In this document: positions 23,288 to 34,893 of the stretch, one piece after another | Layout: each line of letters begins with the position of its first letter | How positions within the stretch are numbered: the first letter of the stretch is position 1 | Source: Stereum hirsutum FP-91666 SS1 | Taxonomy: Eukaryota > Basidiomycota > Agaricomycetes > Russulales > Stereaceae | Length of the DNA stretch: 64,000 nt | Direction of reading: 5' to 3' | NCBI RefSeq assembly: GCF_000264905.1 | Contig: NW_006763136.1 | Location: 601,934-665,933, forward strand | The notes under the pieces: generated by a model | What the model saw: only the letters and a program-made list of their open reading frames with translations | What the model was told of the DNA's origin: nothing | The model's database searches: none | Made by a program: the position numbers and the translations under genes

Positions 23288-25934
23288 TCAAGCCCTAACA
23301 ACACCAACAGTGACTCCCAGCCCCTCACCCTCACCCAAACCCCCGTCTCTCTCAGGATTCATCCCCAATGAAATAACAGTTCGCTCCCAAGCCCACCTCG
23401 TCAACTTCACCACCTCCCGATCGTCCAGCTCCTTCGCCACTCTGAGCTCTAGTGTAACGACGAGCGATTGTGAAGCTGGCGCGCCCGTGCCATGTGCGAG
23501 AGGATCTTGTTCGGCGGGGGTGAGTTGCCAGATGTGGGGTGGCGGGAGATGTAGGACTTGAGGGTGGCGTTCGATCTGTTTTGTCGTTGGAGAGTAGAGC
23601 AGTGAGCCGATTAATGTCAAGTAAAGAGGAAGAGGTATGCGTACCTCGCGCATCCCACGTAAGAAACTCTCCATCCTATTTCCCGGAATCCCTCTCTGCG
23701 GCGAGATCTGCAATAGAACCGCACCGAGCGCCACACAAGCCGGATACGCAAGCTTGAACATCGTGGCCGCCTCTACTGTGGCCAGTAGCAGGTCGAATGC
23801 CCTGTGTTGTGTTCTAGCCAACAAACAAGCTCAGTGAATAAGTGTGCGATTGACTGTTTGAAGAAGGGCCAGTGGGTAGACTTACGGCGAAACAAGATTC
23901 GGGACCAAGAAGACGAATAAAGCTGTAAGGATAGGCGCGAGCGAATATGGGTTCGAGAGCGTTCGCGTGAGGTGTGATGGAGGGTCTGTGTGGTGATATG
24001 TGGCGTATTTTGATCGGGTGGGGTTCAGGATGGATTGGAGGGAGGGTAGATGGTTGCCTGTGACTGTTTTCCGTGTCAGGAATTTCAGGAGTTAGTAGTC
24101 GAAAATAAGGAGAATAGAGAACAATAACTGACTGTTGACTAGTTTTCGGTGTGTTCCGAAGAGGACACCGTTCGCGAGCATGCAGATGAAAGCGACGAAC
24201 GTCAGAATAACCGGGAAGTCGATCCTGTAAACATGATTGTTTAGTCCTAAGCGTGATACTGAACACATTGATCAGAGCTTACCCATAGAGCTCGACGTCC
24301 TCGTCACCTGGGTGGTGGTGATGACCCTCTCCGCCACCCGAAGACAGCAACACATGCTCCACCGTCTCCTTGAACACGTACACCGCCGAAAACATGAGAT
24401 ACACAGCCTGCGAAAATATCAAGACCGTCTCCAGTCTCGCGTTCCTACAAACAAATAAACAACGGTCACAAATTAGTCTCTGATAGGCACCAAGAATACG
24501 TTAGTTCACATACCCGTATGGTCTCCTCAACGGTGACTGGCTGGATGATTTGCTCAGGTACGCAGGCAACACCCTACCCACAGCGACTCCGAACGAGTCG
24601 AACACGACCCAATAACCCAGGCCCGTACACGAAAGCGCCCCAACTTGTTGCCCAGCGACCCATATCCACGCCCCGAGAGCAAAAGACCCTATCGAGGCTA
24701 TCGCCGCCTCGGTCCTGATCCCACCACTTTGCGCCACGGGCAATCCGGACCTCGAGTCCGAAAGCGAAGTACTTGAAGTCGAAGGAGACGGAAGTTTTGT
24801 ATTTGTGTTTGTGTTGAACGAAGAAGAAGCAGAAATAGCCACGGAAGACTGTGAAGCGGAAGGCGTCCATGGCGAGACGGGCATAGGCGTAGGCTGACTC
24901 TGCAGCTGCTGCTCGGCACCCGGTTCGAGAAAAGAAAAGAAATTATGGGACAATGAATGTTTGTGATGATGGCCTCGTCTCGAGGCGCGGGGACCGCTGG
25001 GGCCCGCGGATCCATTGGAAGAATACGAAGGTGTTGAGGGAAGGGCGTCGGGTGGAGGGCGGCCTCCGAAGGTGAACCCTTCTCCGAGTTTGTGCCGCGC
25101 GACGTTGGGTGATGCACTTGGCATGGGAAGACTGCTGGGGAGTGAGGCGTCCTGATAATCTGCATTAAACTCGACCTCCTGGGCACCGTCTTCTGCAATG
25201 GAGGTTTGGGGAAGGGAGCCAGGGCGAGGAAAGAATATCGATAAATTACGGGAGTGAAGGCGGGAGTGTCTCCGGTTGGAGGGCGATGGTGCGGAGGAAG
25301 AAGGTGGGAGTGAGAGAGGAGATTCCAGAGGGTTTTGTGAGAGTGAGCCATTCCGCCCATGGGTATGTGGGGAACTTCCGTTGGAAAGTTGGGGTGCGGT
25401 GGCGGAAGGGGGTAAGGGTGAGTTGCTCGAGCTGCGGGAATGACCGTGCACTGAACGAGGGAAGTTGGCCGCTGTGGCTGATTTAGGGAGCGGTGGTGGG
25501 GGTGTCGAACCGTCTGTCGAGTACGAGGGGAACGAGGACGAAAGCGGAGAAGGTGATGGGGGTAAAAACGAACCACCAGAGACAGAACGGGCGCGTGCGT
25601 GCGAGGGAGAGTTGAGGTGCAGATGTGACGGTGCAGAGAATGAGGTACGGAATGGAGATGCTGACGCGGGGTAGCTGGCACCGTTAGTTCCGCCGTGAAA
25701 GCTGTTGCGGTATGAACCGGCAGAGGGTGGGGATACCGAGACACCATTCGAGGTCGGTGTTGACGGTACTCGTGGGCGAGGGATGGGGATGCGCTCGCTG
25801 TGTTCGTGGCTGTCCGCCGTACCGTTCATCTCCTTCCCAATGTCTACCTCAATCTCAATCGCATCTCCATTCGGTAGAATGACCACATTGTCGTCCTCCT
25901 CTTTACTAGACTTTCTGCGGTGCATTGAAGTCAT
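23288..25934 (-). CDS. zrg17: Cation diffusion facilitator, ZRG17/Cis4-type zinc transporter subunit
   Basis: Known role: ZRG17/Cis4 pairs with an Msc2/ZnT5-like partner to bring zinc into the ER/Golgi. Seen: exon 1 (from 25934) encodes about 400 residues of Ser/Pro/His-rich low-complexity cytosolic sequence. The first membrane segments follow (EAAIASIGSFALGAWIWVAGQQVGA, split here as EAAIASIGSFALG and AWIWVAGQQVGA; then GLGYWVVFDSFGVAVGRVL). Later exons give NARLETVLIFSQAVYLMFSA, a His-rich loop GGGEGHHHHPGDEDVE, IDFPVILTFVAFICMLANG, SLAPILTALFVFLVPNLV, FKLAYPACVALGAVLLQ, and a C-terminal cytosolic domain (MESFLRGMRE...VLHLPPPHIWQLTP...LVVTLELRV). The C-terminal HPQVLHLPPPHIWQLTP block is typical of this branch. 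Five or six introns are seen. The stop is at 23288. The start at 25934 or the next Met at 25925 cannot be separated. Confidence 0.82.
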
Positions 25935-26832
25935 ATTATCCGGTCAAGCCACCACCGAGGTATAAGACTGAGGTACCAAGGTCATCAGGATGAGCTCATA
26001 TGGACAGGACAGCCCGAACGTACCGACAGCTTTGAAGAACAGTTACGCGACGAAGTCTCGAGCCTCGCCCTCAATGACCAGAATGCGTCGGATAGTAGGC
26101 TCTAAGAGAGCCAAAAGTCACCACAACAGTAGGACAGCCTACAAATGAATGCATTTGAACGCGTTCAGGCATGAAGCAGTAGTATAATGCGGGGTTGAAC
26201 CTGTACTCACCGACGGAGTTCAACGCCGATAAGAGTTTACTTTCTTTTATACCAATTCGCAGGACTCACGGACACGAAAATGAGTGGGGACCGTCCGCAA
26301 AGGTCTTGCTGGCAACTGATGGGGTACTGTTCTTGCACAAGAGCTGGAATTGGACTCTGACTTGATCCTCAGGCCGCCAACTTCTTCCGTCACGTGAAGT
26401 CGACATGCCAAGCTGTGGCCCACTAAGGTGATTAATATTTGAAACCCGGAGCGTTATAACTTGTCGGCCCCATTCTTACAACTTGAATGGCAGCAACTCA
26501 GCTCACAGGGCAGAACTGACAAGGTACTGTTCAATAGAAACATTGAAGGCGAGGACGACTTATAGCAGCTGTGGCAACAATAATGGGTGTGGCACCGTGT
26601 GAGAAAGGACACAACACTACACAATTGTAACACAACAGCTCAACTTGAACTTCTTTGAACTTGTTGGATGCACAACCATAACCAACTATTTGTTCTGATC
26701 GCTTGCTCATATTATACACGTTTCTTCTGGCCTCCCACAGTCAGACCTATAGGACGGGAAGACAGTCGTTCCCTTACGTTTCTTTAGCTGGCGACACAAT
26801 CTCTGCTTCCTACTCTTACCCCTCCCATCGCA
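25935..26832. other. Divergent promoter region between the zinc transporter and the unknown plus-strand gene
   Basis: About 900 bp between two gene starts facing away from each other. It likely holds both promoters. No clear TATA box, RNA gene or coding frame was seen. Confidence 0.45.
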
Positions 26833-27673
26833 ATGTCCCGGTCTACCTCACCTCGCACCGGGGACCATACCGTACGCTATACCTATACACTTCGGCCACC
26901 GTCTTGTTCTTGGCTCATCAGGTTTATTCTGCAGGGGATCCCTACACCTCAATCGGACCCTCAGGCTGCTCCAGGCACACGCATAGCGAGAAACAACTTT
27001 GAGCGCGCTCTGCTCAAGTTACCTCAAAAGTACATTCCCGACTCGGCTTTCGCGAGCGATGCAGAGCTGGACAGGATCAACCGTGTCTCGGGCATCCCAG
27101 AGGACCAGCTTGCTGCTGCTCGCAAACATTACCATGAACAATGCGACATTATGTTCCCGACTCAAACCATCCGGACTATGGGGGTAAGTCGTTCCTTCTC
27201 GCCTACGGCTCCGTGCACGGTTGATTTGACGGCCTGGTATGTTGTTTTAGTTCAAACCCAGTAAGGGCGAGCGTGTCCGCCTCTTTGAGATTCCCGACAG
27301 TGATTTGTCGATTCGCCTTTGGGACGGCGGGCTCGAAGCGCAAGGCCAATACTTCCTCGACTTCATTAACACTCAATCCGGTCTCGCTCAAAACAGTCCT
27401 CACGACTGGGTCCTCTATTCTCAATACCCCGACAATGGGCCTTTCTACAACGACCGGCTCAAGTCGTGGGAGGAGGCGTGGGGGTTCTCTAAAGAAAAAA
27501 TTCTCCCCGGAGAGGAGAAGTTCAGTATCGGGCAGGGTGCATGGTGTGGCTTGGAGCGTCCTGGTGTAGACGAAGTATTCTGGTTCGCGATCCCGGGGAG
27601 GCGGCTTCCCCATGCTACCACTGGCCCCCGCGTCATGGTTGATCAAGGGAAGGAAGGCGTAGCGCAGGGATGA
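26833..27673 (+). CDS. Unknown soluble protein
   Basis: I do not recognise a family. Seen: start MSRSTSPRTGDHT (26833). A candidate 63-bp intron (26872-26934, GTACGC...GCAG) has a length divisible by three, so both spliced and read-through forms stay in frame. A second intron lies at 27184-27250 (GTAAGT...TTAG). Exon 3 runs 27251-27673. The spliced protein is about 235 residues, without signal peptide or membrane segment. It is rich in aromatic residues late in the chain (DWVLYSQYPDNGPFYNDRL, KSWEEAWGFSKEKILPGEE, ERPGVDEVFWFAIPGRRLP). The coherent frame across the second splice and the charged, globular composition argue for a real gene. Function unknown; it is likely cytosolic. Confidence 0.65.
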
Positions 27674-28204
27674 ACCTGTTTGATGGTCATTGTCATTGTT
27701 TTGTATTCGTTCTCGTTGCTATCGTATCCAAGTTGTTACTCCAAGTTGTATCCACCGTATCTCTGCCAGATTGTCCATTCCCATGCAGCCATCGCGTTTG
27801 ATCATGTAAACCCTCTCCCTCTCCAGAGGAGCAGGGATTCACGAACCTGCGAAGAATAACACAATGTCCCCCGAGATACCGAGAGCAGGATGAGGAAAAG
27901 GACGACCTGTGAGTTTGTGAGGTCGAGTCGTTCGTAGCTGAGCCACACGGCCGATGCCGGTGGCGTAAATGTCCGTGACCGCCACAACCAACCGAAGTTT
28001 GCACTCAACAGTCCAAGCACTGATAGGCACTGATATTAGGGTATCTGTATACTAGTACAGACCAATTAAGATAGATAAAATATCCCAGGGAACCCACGAG
28101 CCAAAAAAAAAAAGAATACAACGACTCCTGGTCACACAGTATGGCCCTAGACGCCTATGCCGCGCATCATCGTCCACGGCCAGCAGAGAGGTTTTGTCTT
28201 GAGA
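27674..28204. other. Convergent 3' region
   Basis: This is the space between the ends of the unknown plus-strand gene and the BTB gene. It has an A-run near 28105 and no coding sequence that I can support. Confidence 0.45.
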
Positions 28205-29291
28205 CTATGAGCGGCGAAGAGACTTGTCAGCGTGATTGAGGACCTCAACGAAGAATTCTGACTAACCTCTTCTCAAGCTTCACGGCTTCTCGATACTCTT
28301 CATCGTCCATCAGCTCATCTTCGAACGCCTCCTTCACCTTCTTACACACATCGAACTTCTCCCCCGCACGCTCCGTCTGTCGCCGCTCCATCTTGATCTC
28401 CTGAAGGTGCGAAACCGCCCACTCACCGAGCGCATGCTCCGATTCTGGTGTGAGTGGCGCATCGGAGGTGACGAGATCCTGATATGCGGATACGAGCCAA
28501 TTCGAGACGACATACGTCCGCCCGAGGACAAGTTTGTCGACCGCCGTTCGGGATTGTTTACTAAGCACCTCGATCGCCTTCTTGCGGAGATCGTCGAAGT
28601 GCCATTGTGTGGCGAGCGCGAGCACAGAGAGCCAGCCGTCGCTGTTAGAGTCCAGACTCGGCATCGAGATAGACCTACCCTCCATTTCGTCAGGGCGGAT
28701 TCGTCAGTTTGAGCAGTGGGCATTGGCTCACTCGGGACAGAGAGCCTCAACGAAGAACGCAAAGTCTTTGGCAGTGATAGTGGCGGGTAAGTGGATCGGG
28801 TTTGAGTCGCTGCTGCCTTCAGGTTCGTGCGCCTCTGAGGGTAGGAGAAACATCCCGGAAAAGAGGGAGTCTGGCGTTGATTCGAGACGACGACGAGGAA
28901 CGCGGAAGATGGTGTTCTCTGCCTACAACCAGTTGGAAGACAGCGGTGTAAGTCCTGAGTCTTTTTCAAGATGAGAAAAACAAGCGTACGAGGAAAGTGA
29001 CAGTTTCTGAGTAGGCAGACATTGTGCTCGAACTCGCACTCGATGGAGACCCGACAGTTGTTGAGTAGGACCATTGTGAGCGACCACAATATTCTTCATT
29101 TTGACTTGGCATCGGCAACGACGAGCTCGGTAGCTACAGAAAGCGTCGCCAAAGGGAGCCGACGACGTAAATAAGAAGAAGGAATGGTTGAAATATATGT
29201 GAGAACTTACTGGTGCAGTGACGATGGACTTGAGCGACGTCGACGCCACCGACGTCTGGGTGAGACATCCGTTACTCTGAGAGACAGTCAT
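28205..29291 (-). CDS. BTB/POZ domain protein
   Basis: Known role: BTB domains mediate protein pairing, often as adaptors; basidiomycetes carry large families of this kind with unknown partners. Seen: start MTVSQSNGCLTQTSVAS (29291). A Ser-rich exon ends SETVTFL. After an intron (about 28930-28985) come ENTIFRVPRRRLESTPDSL, SGMFLLPSEA and NPIHLPATITAKDFAFFVE, which form the BTB core (residues about 60-150). After the next intron SDGWLSVLALATQWHFDDL and RKKAIEVLSKQSRTAVDKL give the usual helical extension. The tail is acidic and basic by turns (DELMDDEEYREAVKLEKR). A likely last intron (GTTAGT...ACAAG, 44 bp) would place the stop at 28205; read through it would be at 28245. First-exon splicing is less certain. 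Confidence 0.75.
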
Positions 29292-29698
29292 GGCGTATGC
29301 TGGAGGAGGACGTGTGGGGCGGGTAGTCTTATAATAGTCTCACGGTAAGGAAGTGGGGGCGGGGGAGATGAAGAGGGCAAAGAACGACGACTGGCGGAAG
29401 CGATATATATTCTTGGCGTCGCTTGCAGGGACCGAGCACGATACCTTGAACTGTAAAAAAATGTACGGCCACCCGCCCTCGCTAGACGCACATAGAGCAT
29501 CTAGACGGAGAGGCGAGAACATGCTTTGAGCATCCGAGCGTTTCATGAAGTTCTTCACTACAAATAACCAGGACGAATCAAGGGGGGACAGGAGGGAAGC
29601 CCGAGCCTATTGGATGATCAGTGTGAGATCGAGGAAACCTTGAGACATCCCTCGGAGCTTGTGCAGGTGGGCCGGAGCAGAATCAGGAGATGGAGGTG

Positions 29699-29766
29699 CG
29701 TATTTGTAGTCGATTTGTAGTGGAACAACATCGGCGCCTGGGTAAAATCGTCGTATTTGTAGTGGA
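29699..29766. repeat. Short direct repeats CGTATTTGTAGTGGA
   Basis: Copies at 29699-29710 (CGTATTTGTAGT), 29712-29724 (GATTTGTAGTGGA) and 29752-29766 (CGTATTTGTAGTGGA) lie in non-coding DNA. A related GCGTATTTGTAGAG word occurs in the GH1 intron near 63921. Confidence 0.5.
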
Positions 29767-30010
29767 AAAAAGATCGAGTACAAATGCGATGGGGATGCAT
29801 GCGCATCGATAGGTCCCTTTTGCGTGTTCAGGCAACTTGGAAGTTTTCCATACTGCGCAGAATACAAATTTCCCTGAGCATATGATGCGACCGTCGAGGA
29901 TGTCGGACGACAGAGACATCGTCGTTACTCGTGCGCCGGATGGGAAAGCTGCAGATGAAGTGGGAAGCTCTTTCTCTTGGCGGTACTGCCACCGTGGCGA
30001 GTATTTGTAT

Positions 30011-30063
30011 ATATTTGCGCACCCCGCCACAACGGGTGCGGTGGTTTGGCCAAAAGCAAATAT
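30011..30063. repeat. Nested inverted repeat
   Basis: The outer arms ATATTTGC (30011-30018) and GCAAATAT (30056-30063) enclose inner arms CGCACCC (30018-30024) and GGGTGCG (30034-30040). All arms are perfect. This could be a regulatory palindrome or the remains of a small element. Confidence 0.5.
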
Positions 30064-30280
30064 CCTCTTTTTCTTCCGAATCAACCTACGTTCCTCCTAC
30101 AGACTGAAGTCGACCTGGAAAAACTCCCCCGAATTATGTAGAGGATTGATATATCTTTCAACCTTTCAGGAGCTATTTGCGTCGTCGGACCGGATCGTCT
30201 CATCATGGGTCGACCTCACAGTTACACTGGTTTCAAGTTGACAGCGGCGGTACGGTCAGTAAACCGACATCGGTCTCCTA

Positions 30281-31247
30281 GCTGCGACAGCCTCGCGACC
30301 GATTCATGAGCCACCCACTGACACCCACAGCCTCAACTTCAGCATTGCGAGCTACTAGCGTTGCTCCCCACGGAGTCCGAACCTCCATTTGTTCGTACTC
30401 GGGTACAGTCACGGTGCCTCCTTCAAGTTCCCCTACAAATCCCTCTCCACGTATCAAGCATCTATTAGACTCACCAGTACCCTTCTCCCAGATTTCCATC
30501 TTGCTGTCGAGGATTCTGCTCCGAGCTTCTGCGATTTTCTAATCGTTGTTTGCTCACTTCTTCCGCCGTCGAAGTCTGCTTGTCTAACCGCAACCGTGAG
30601 CGAAGCTGAGGATGCGACTGACGTCGTAGCATGATCTTCTTCATCTCTCTCCGCTGGCGGCGGCTGCGCCGATCCTGTTTCTATGGCGCGCCAGCGCCTC
30701 GAGGGATCGGGTGAACTCGGATTGCAGGTAGGAACGTCGATCGAATTTGCTTGGGTCCTTCGACTTCTGCGTTGACCGCATATGAAGGACAACACCCTGA
30801 CAAGCATACTTAAACCGCACATCCCGCAGTTTTTGTTTGTGTATATGAATACAACGTACACCGTCGTGGCGACGACACGGTAACAGCATGTCTTCGGCCT
30901 GCTCAGACCAGGCGAACGAGAGTACCTGAGAGCCGTTTGGAGCGAAGAATGTACTTACGAGAAAGGTGATGGTCTCGATATTGGTGGTAAGGGTCCGTCG
31001 GACAGGAAAATTTTATTGCTGCATCTTCCACTAGGTTGTTCGCTCCTTGCTGAACGGCAGCGGTAGCGAGCATCAAGAAGCAAGCAACTAAGGCGACCCC
31101 GCGTAACATTACCTTCTCCGGGAGCAACACCCTCCAGCATCGGCTCCCCCGAGTTCCTTCGTTGCTCCATCGAATCAGGCTTCCTAATAAAGCTGAGGCT
31201 CCTCCGAGGGGAGGATCAGTCGTTTGGTATTGCTCGTGGATAGTCAT
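30281..31247 (-). CDS. Possible small secreted protein, gene model unresolved
   Basis: I do not recognise it. Seen: a minus-strand open exon from 31247 to about 30962 contains an internal Met (31109) that begins a good signal peptide (MLRGVALVACFLMLATAA), followed by VQQGANNLVEDAAIKFSC. A GTAAGT donor follows at about 30960. Downstream there are open frames at 30889-30641 and 30861-30454 and a further one at 30499-30278, but I could not decide which splice joins them; two frames overlap and both look partly coding. If real, the product is a secreted or type II membrane protein. Low confidence; the downstream half may be wrong. Confidence 0.3.
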
Positions 31248-31761
31248 GAAATGACATCACAAGTGCATTGATAGTCGGATCCCGAGCATATGGCATGAGT
31301 AGGCTCGTGCAATTCTCGAGGACTTTCACCTCGTTACAGGGTGGAGAGCACGAAATGCTTACATAGAAGTTTCCACTGACGAGTCTTCTATGTGGATATC
31401 ATGCTCACACTCTGATGGGTCGAGAGGAACCTGACCGTTCAGGCCGTCGAGCAGTCTCACAAAGGCAGAGTGGACGGGACTTCAACGTTTCAACCGTGCA
31501 AGCGAGGGTCATCGTAGTCATCGTAGGAACGCATCTGCTAACTTTGCTCTTGCTCTGGTACAGTGACATCTCTTCCTTCTACATACGCTCGTCTATATCG
31601 TGGTATATATAATATATTTAACACGGGATAAATAGACGGCAAACATTTAAACTCAAAGAGGACCCCGCGCACTACAACATCGTTGCATCCATTATACATA
31701 TCGTAATATCTAATTATTTATCGTAAGTTCCACCAAGTCCATCGAACAATCGACCCTACTC
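31248..31761. other. AT-rich spacer
   Basis: About 500 bp, very AT-rich at 31590-31720 (runs of TATATAATATATT). It lies upstream of the doubtful secreted protein and downstream of the membrane protein gene. No gene was seen. Confidence 0.45.
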
Positions 31762-34700
31762 TTACTCTTCATCCTCGTCAGCATCCCCAGCCCTTGCGTC
31801 CACCGCCTTCATCGTCAAAGCTTGCCACGCCATAGCCGCTCCTACCCCAATCAGAAGCACTTCCTGCGCCACAAAACCAGGTACGACCTCATACGGACCT
31901 GTGAAGGCTTTCACCAGTTTGAGGAGGGTGATGATGTATCGAGCGAAATCTAGGATTGCCGCCATACGATGCCTATATAGAGTCAAAGATAAGTATGCGA
32001 TACAGAGAAGACAATAGCAGTGATAATCGAATCGACGAAGGAACGACTTACCTGCCCCCAAACAGGCCGGTCCTTTTGTTTAGCAGGAACTGGAACAGAG
32101 GCCCCACTAGCTCCGGAGGTGTGGATAATGCTGAGCTGAACCTGTTCATGGACGAAAGCTCATCGCCCGTCGGATCTGGAGACATTGACGGCTCAAGGAT
32201 ATAGTGTGAGTAAGGGTAGAACAAGAAATACACCGCAAGTGCGACGTAAAGCTATACATATCAAAAAAGCGAAAGCCATGGTGTATCAGTCGGAAGGCAC
32301 GGTCATTCGAAAGGACAGCGACTTTGAAGGAAATTTGATGAACTCACACTAGCCATGACTCGCCAATCTGTCCTCCTATCCAACCGTGCACTCGCCCTCT
32401 CCTTGTGTGACTCCCTCATCCTCCTCAACACCGGGACCTTCACCCTCACCCACTGTAACTCCTTCCACGTCCTTCCGAGAACGACCCACTCTAATTCTAG
32501 CCGGAATACGGTCTTCGTCATGAATACCGTCGGCAACACAGCAAAGATATACAGCGAGCCTGTAAAAAGGTAGGCTACAGCTCTCTGAATTATTTTTGTG
32601 CCTCTCAGGGCTTTGATGTTTGTGAAGTCGGAGACGATATGCTCGATCAAGTTGACCAGGGCAGCAAGGAAGATAGAAAGAGCGATGATTGAGGACCCGA
32701 AAAGGCTTATACCGAAAGCGGATGTGCGGGTGTACCAGTAATGAATGTCCACGACGTGAATGACGAACATGAGGAAGTAGCTGTATGGGACCCAAACGAT
32801 ATTTTTAGCACAAATTACTAGGATGAAGACGTAGTAGAGAATTCATACTTCACGACGTCAACCGCGAGGCGCCGTATAGGATGTCTGTTTTCATCGAATC
32901 GATGACCGGCTATTCCATCTATACCGTTGTGTTCGAACCGGTGAGTATGAGTTATATCAGACCAAAAGACTACAGTATCAGGACGCACTCATCAATTCCG
33001 CTATATCTTGCATCTTGTGGCTCTCGTACTTAGTCTGATTGTGTGCAAAGACATCCGGACGTGAACCAGCGGCGAATGGGGACGACAGGGATATATGATG
33101 CGGTCGCTTTGAAGAAAATGAGATCTTCCAGGTGACGTCCACATATCCTTCATCTGTGTCTGAAGAGGGCCATAAGCACAGGAGAATCACCAAATCTACA
33201 TCGCAGAAGAGATTTACCATCCATATCCGAAGGGAGCGAGACCCAATGCTTGCTGTCTGCGGTTTCGTTCCTCTCAACCATGTTCGTGCAGTTCTCCCGA
33301 TTCACAGGAACAGGAACAAGATCCTAATCGAATGGAACCACAACTATCAGCGAGAGCTACAAAACAACAGACATCGAAACATCATACCAAGGGTCCCGCA
33401 GCCCATGGCGCTGTATACAAAGACGGTGGGTATACCCATTCCGTCTCGCCCTCTCCATCCTCCTTCGTCACCTTCATCCGCATGTCCCAGTGTCCATTCT
33501 CCGAGTATCGACGTTGACACCACTTCTGCCCCGGACCGAGATATGTAGATTCGAATGGGTCAGAACACTATGCGTCCGAGATGTTATAACTCATTAGCAC
33601 ATCTATACATGTCGGAATCGAATCTCCTAATGCTATAGAGAAAGAGGAGAACCCACATGTGACATCTTCATTCGTTTGTATGCATCGTTGAACGCTGTGA
33701 GATTGAAAGGCCTTGTCTCGTCAATCACGACGAGCTGTGACCTAGTGACAATAAACGGATGGTGTGAAGAATTCCTAGGAGTCCAAAAATTGGTGTTCGG
33801 GCGTCCGGTAGCAGACGCCTTGGGAGCAATTGTTGGTGACGCTATGTCGATCTCATCATCGTCATCGTACGAGTCTGTAGTTTCTTGTGTTTTTGCTTCT
33901 TCAGAGGAGGTCGTGGAAGGGTCCGAAGGCTCAGTGCCATTCGGGAAGGGAGATTCAGAGGATTCAGTGGTAGGGCCGCAGCGTGAAGGGATGGGATGGA
34001 ACTCGAGAAGATTCGTCGATATGCCGAAGTGTTCTATGGCTTGGTCTGCTAGTGTGGCGTCGCCAATCTCTTCAGAGCCTAGCGGAAACCTACAAAAGCC
34101 ATTCTCAGTCCCATTACATCATACTATATATCATGTGCACGTAGAAGAAGGGTACGTACGGCCATGATCGACGTGGGACCTCATCCAATGAGTTGTAAGC
34201 CCTTGAATAATTAACGAGTCTGTCTAGCGGAGACGGCGAAGAAGGTATGAGGATAAATGAACCTCTGAGGTCCATTAGTGTCAAGTTCTGTTCTCGACTA
34301 CAAGTAACATCATTGTCAGTCGGACTTGATAACAGCTTCGTACGATCGGAACACGAACAAGTAGAATGGACGTACAACTTTGCTGTGGGAATTCTAAGGG
34401 GTACATCCACCCTTCTATGCTTGTCCGAAACACTCAAATCTCTAAAAACAACGTCCGAAAACAGAGGCTTCTCCAGGATCGAGTACTCAACCTCTCTTTT
34501 CTCTTCCTCCCCATCCGCATGCATAGCGAGGCTTTCCCTCCACGTCCTCTCCTCCTCCACCCCCGCCCGGATCCACACACTGACCGCCACATCAAACTTC
34601 TGATCCTTCCCCACCAAAGGCCTCACGATCCCCGATGCCACCGTCCCATTCGCATCAAAAATCTTCTCCCTATGCGGATCCTTCACGTCTTTGATTATGC

Positions 34701-34893
34701 CCAATATGAGCCCACCGACAAAGATCGTGACGAGCAATGCAACAACAAGGACGACAAGGAGCAAAGATATCTTTCCGATTGTCCAGCAAAGAGACCAGCA
34801 AGAGCGGCGAGGTCTGCGCGAGGGTGCGCCTGGGTCAAGAACAGGTTGCTGATGAAGCTGACCATAAGTCGCGCCGGGAGGCCCTTCGGGCAT
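31762..34893 (-). CDS. Unknown multi-pass membrane protein conserved in style with basidiomycete membrane proteins
   Basis: I do not recognise a named family. Seen after joining about ten exons: start MPEGPPGATYGQLHQQP (34893). Next is a Cys/Arg-rich patch and a strong membrane segment (KISLLLVVLVVALLVTIFVG). A lumenal or extracellular domain of roughly 350 residues follows, with blocks KFDVAVSVWIRAG, ILEKPLFSDVVFRDLSVSDK, DLRGSFILIPSSPSPLDRL, FPLGSEEIGDATLADQAIE, KWCQRRYSENGHWDMRMKV and EWVYPPSLYTAPWAAGP, and N-glycosylation-type sites. The exon ending AELM joins GIAGHRFDENRHPIRRLAV. Then come about four membrane segments (YFLMFVIHVVDIHYWY, SIIALSIFLAALVNLIEHI, AVAYLFTGSLYIFAVLPTV and a late VLLIGVGAAMAWQAL). 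The tail is acidic (GDADEDEE). The topology (one TM, large outer domain, TM cluster) suggests an ER or cell-surface protein. Confidence 0.75.

Larger units (their letters stand above)
29292..30280. other. Intergenic DNA with short repeats and a hairpin
   Basis: About 1 kb without a supported gene. Two or three copies of the word (CG)TATTTGTAGTGGA lie at 29699-29766. A 53-bp hairpin-prone segment lies at 30011-30063. The first 200 bp are the BTB gene promoter side. Confidence 0.45.

Noticed and set aside
24698..25747. 349-codon frame on the minus strand within the zinc transporter gene
   Set aside because: Out-of-frame shadow of the low-complexity first exon; rich in Pro/His/Arg as expected from a frameshifted Ser/Pro tract.
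30020..30040. Inner CGCACCC/GGGTGCG arms as a transcription terminator
   Set aside because: Eukaryotic pol II genes do not use such hairpin terminators and no gene ends here.
31590..31720. AT-rich stretch as a replication origin
   Set aside because: Composition alone does not support an origin call in this kind of genome.
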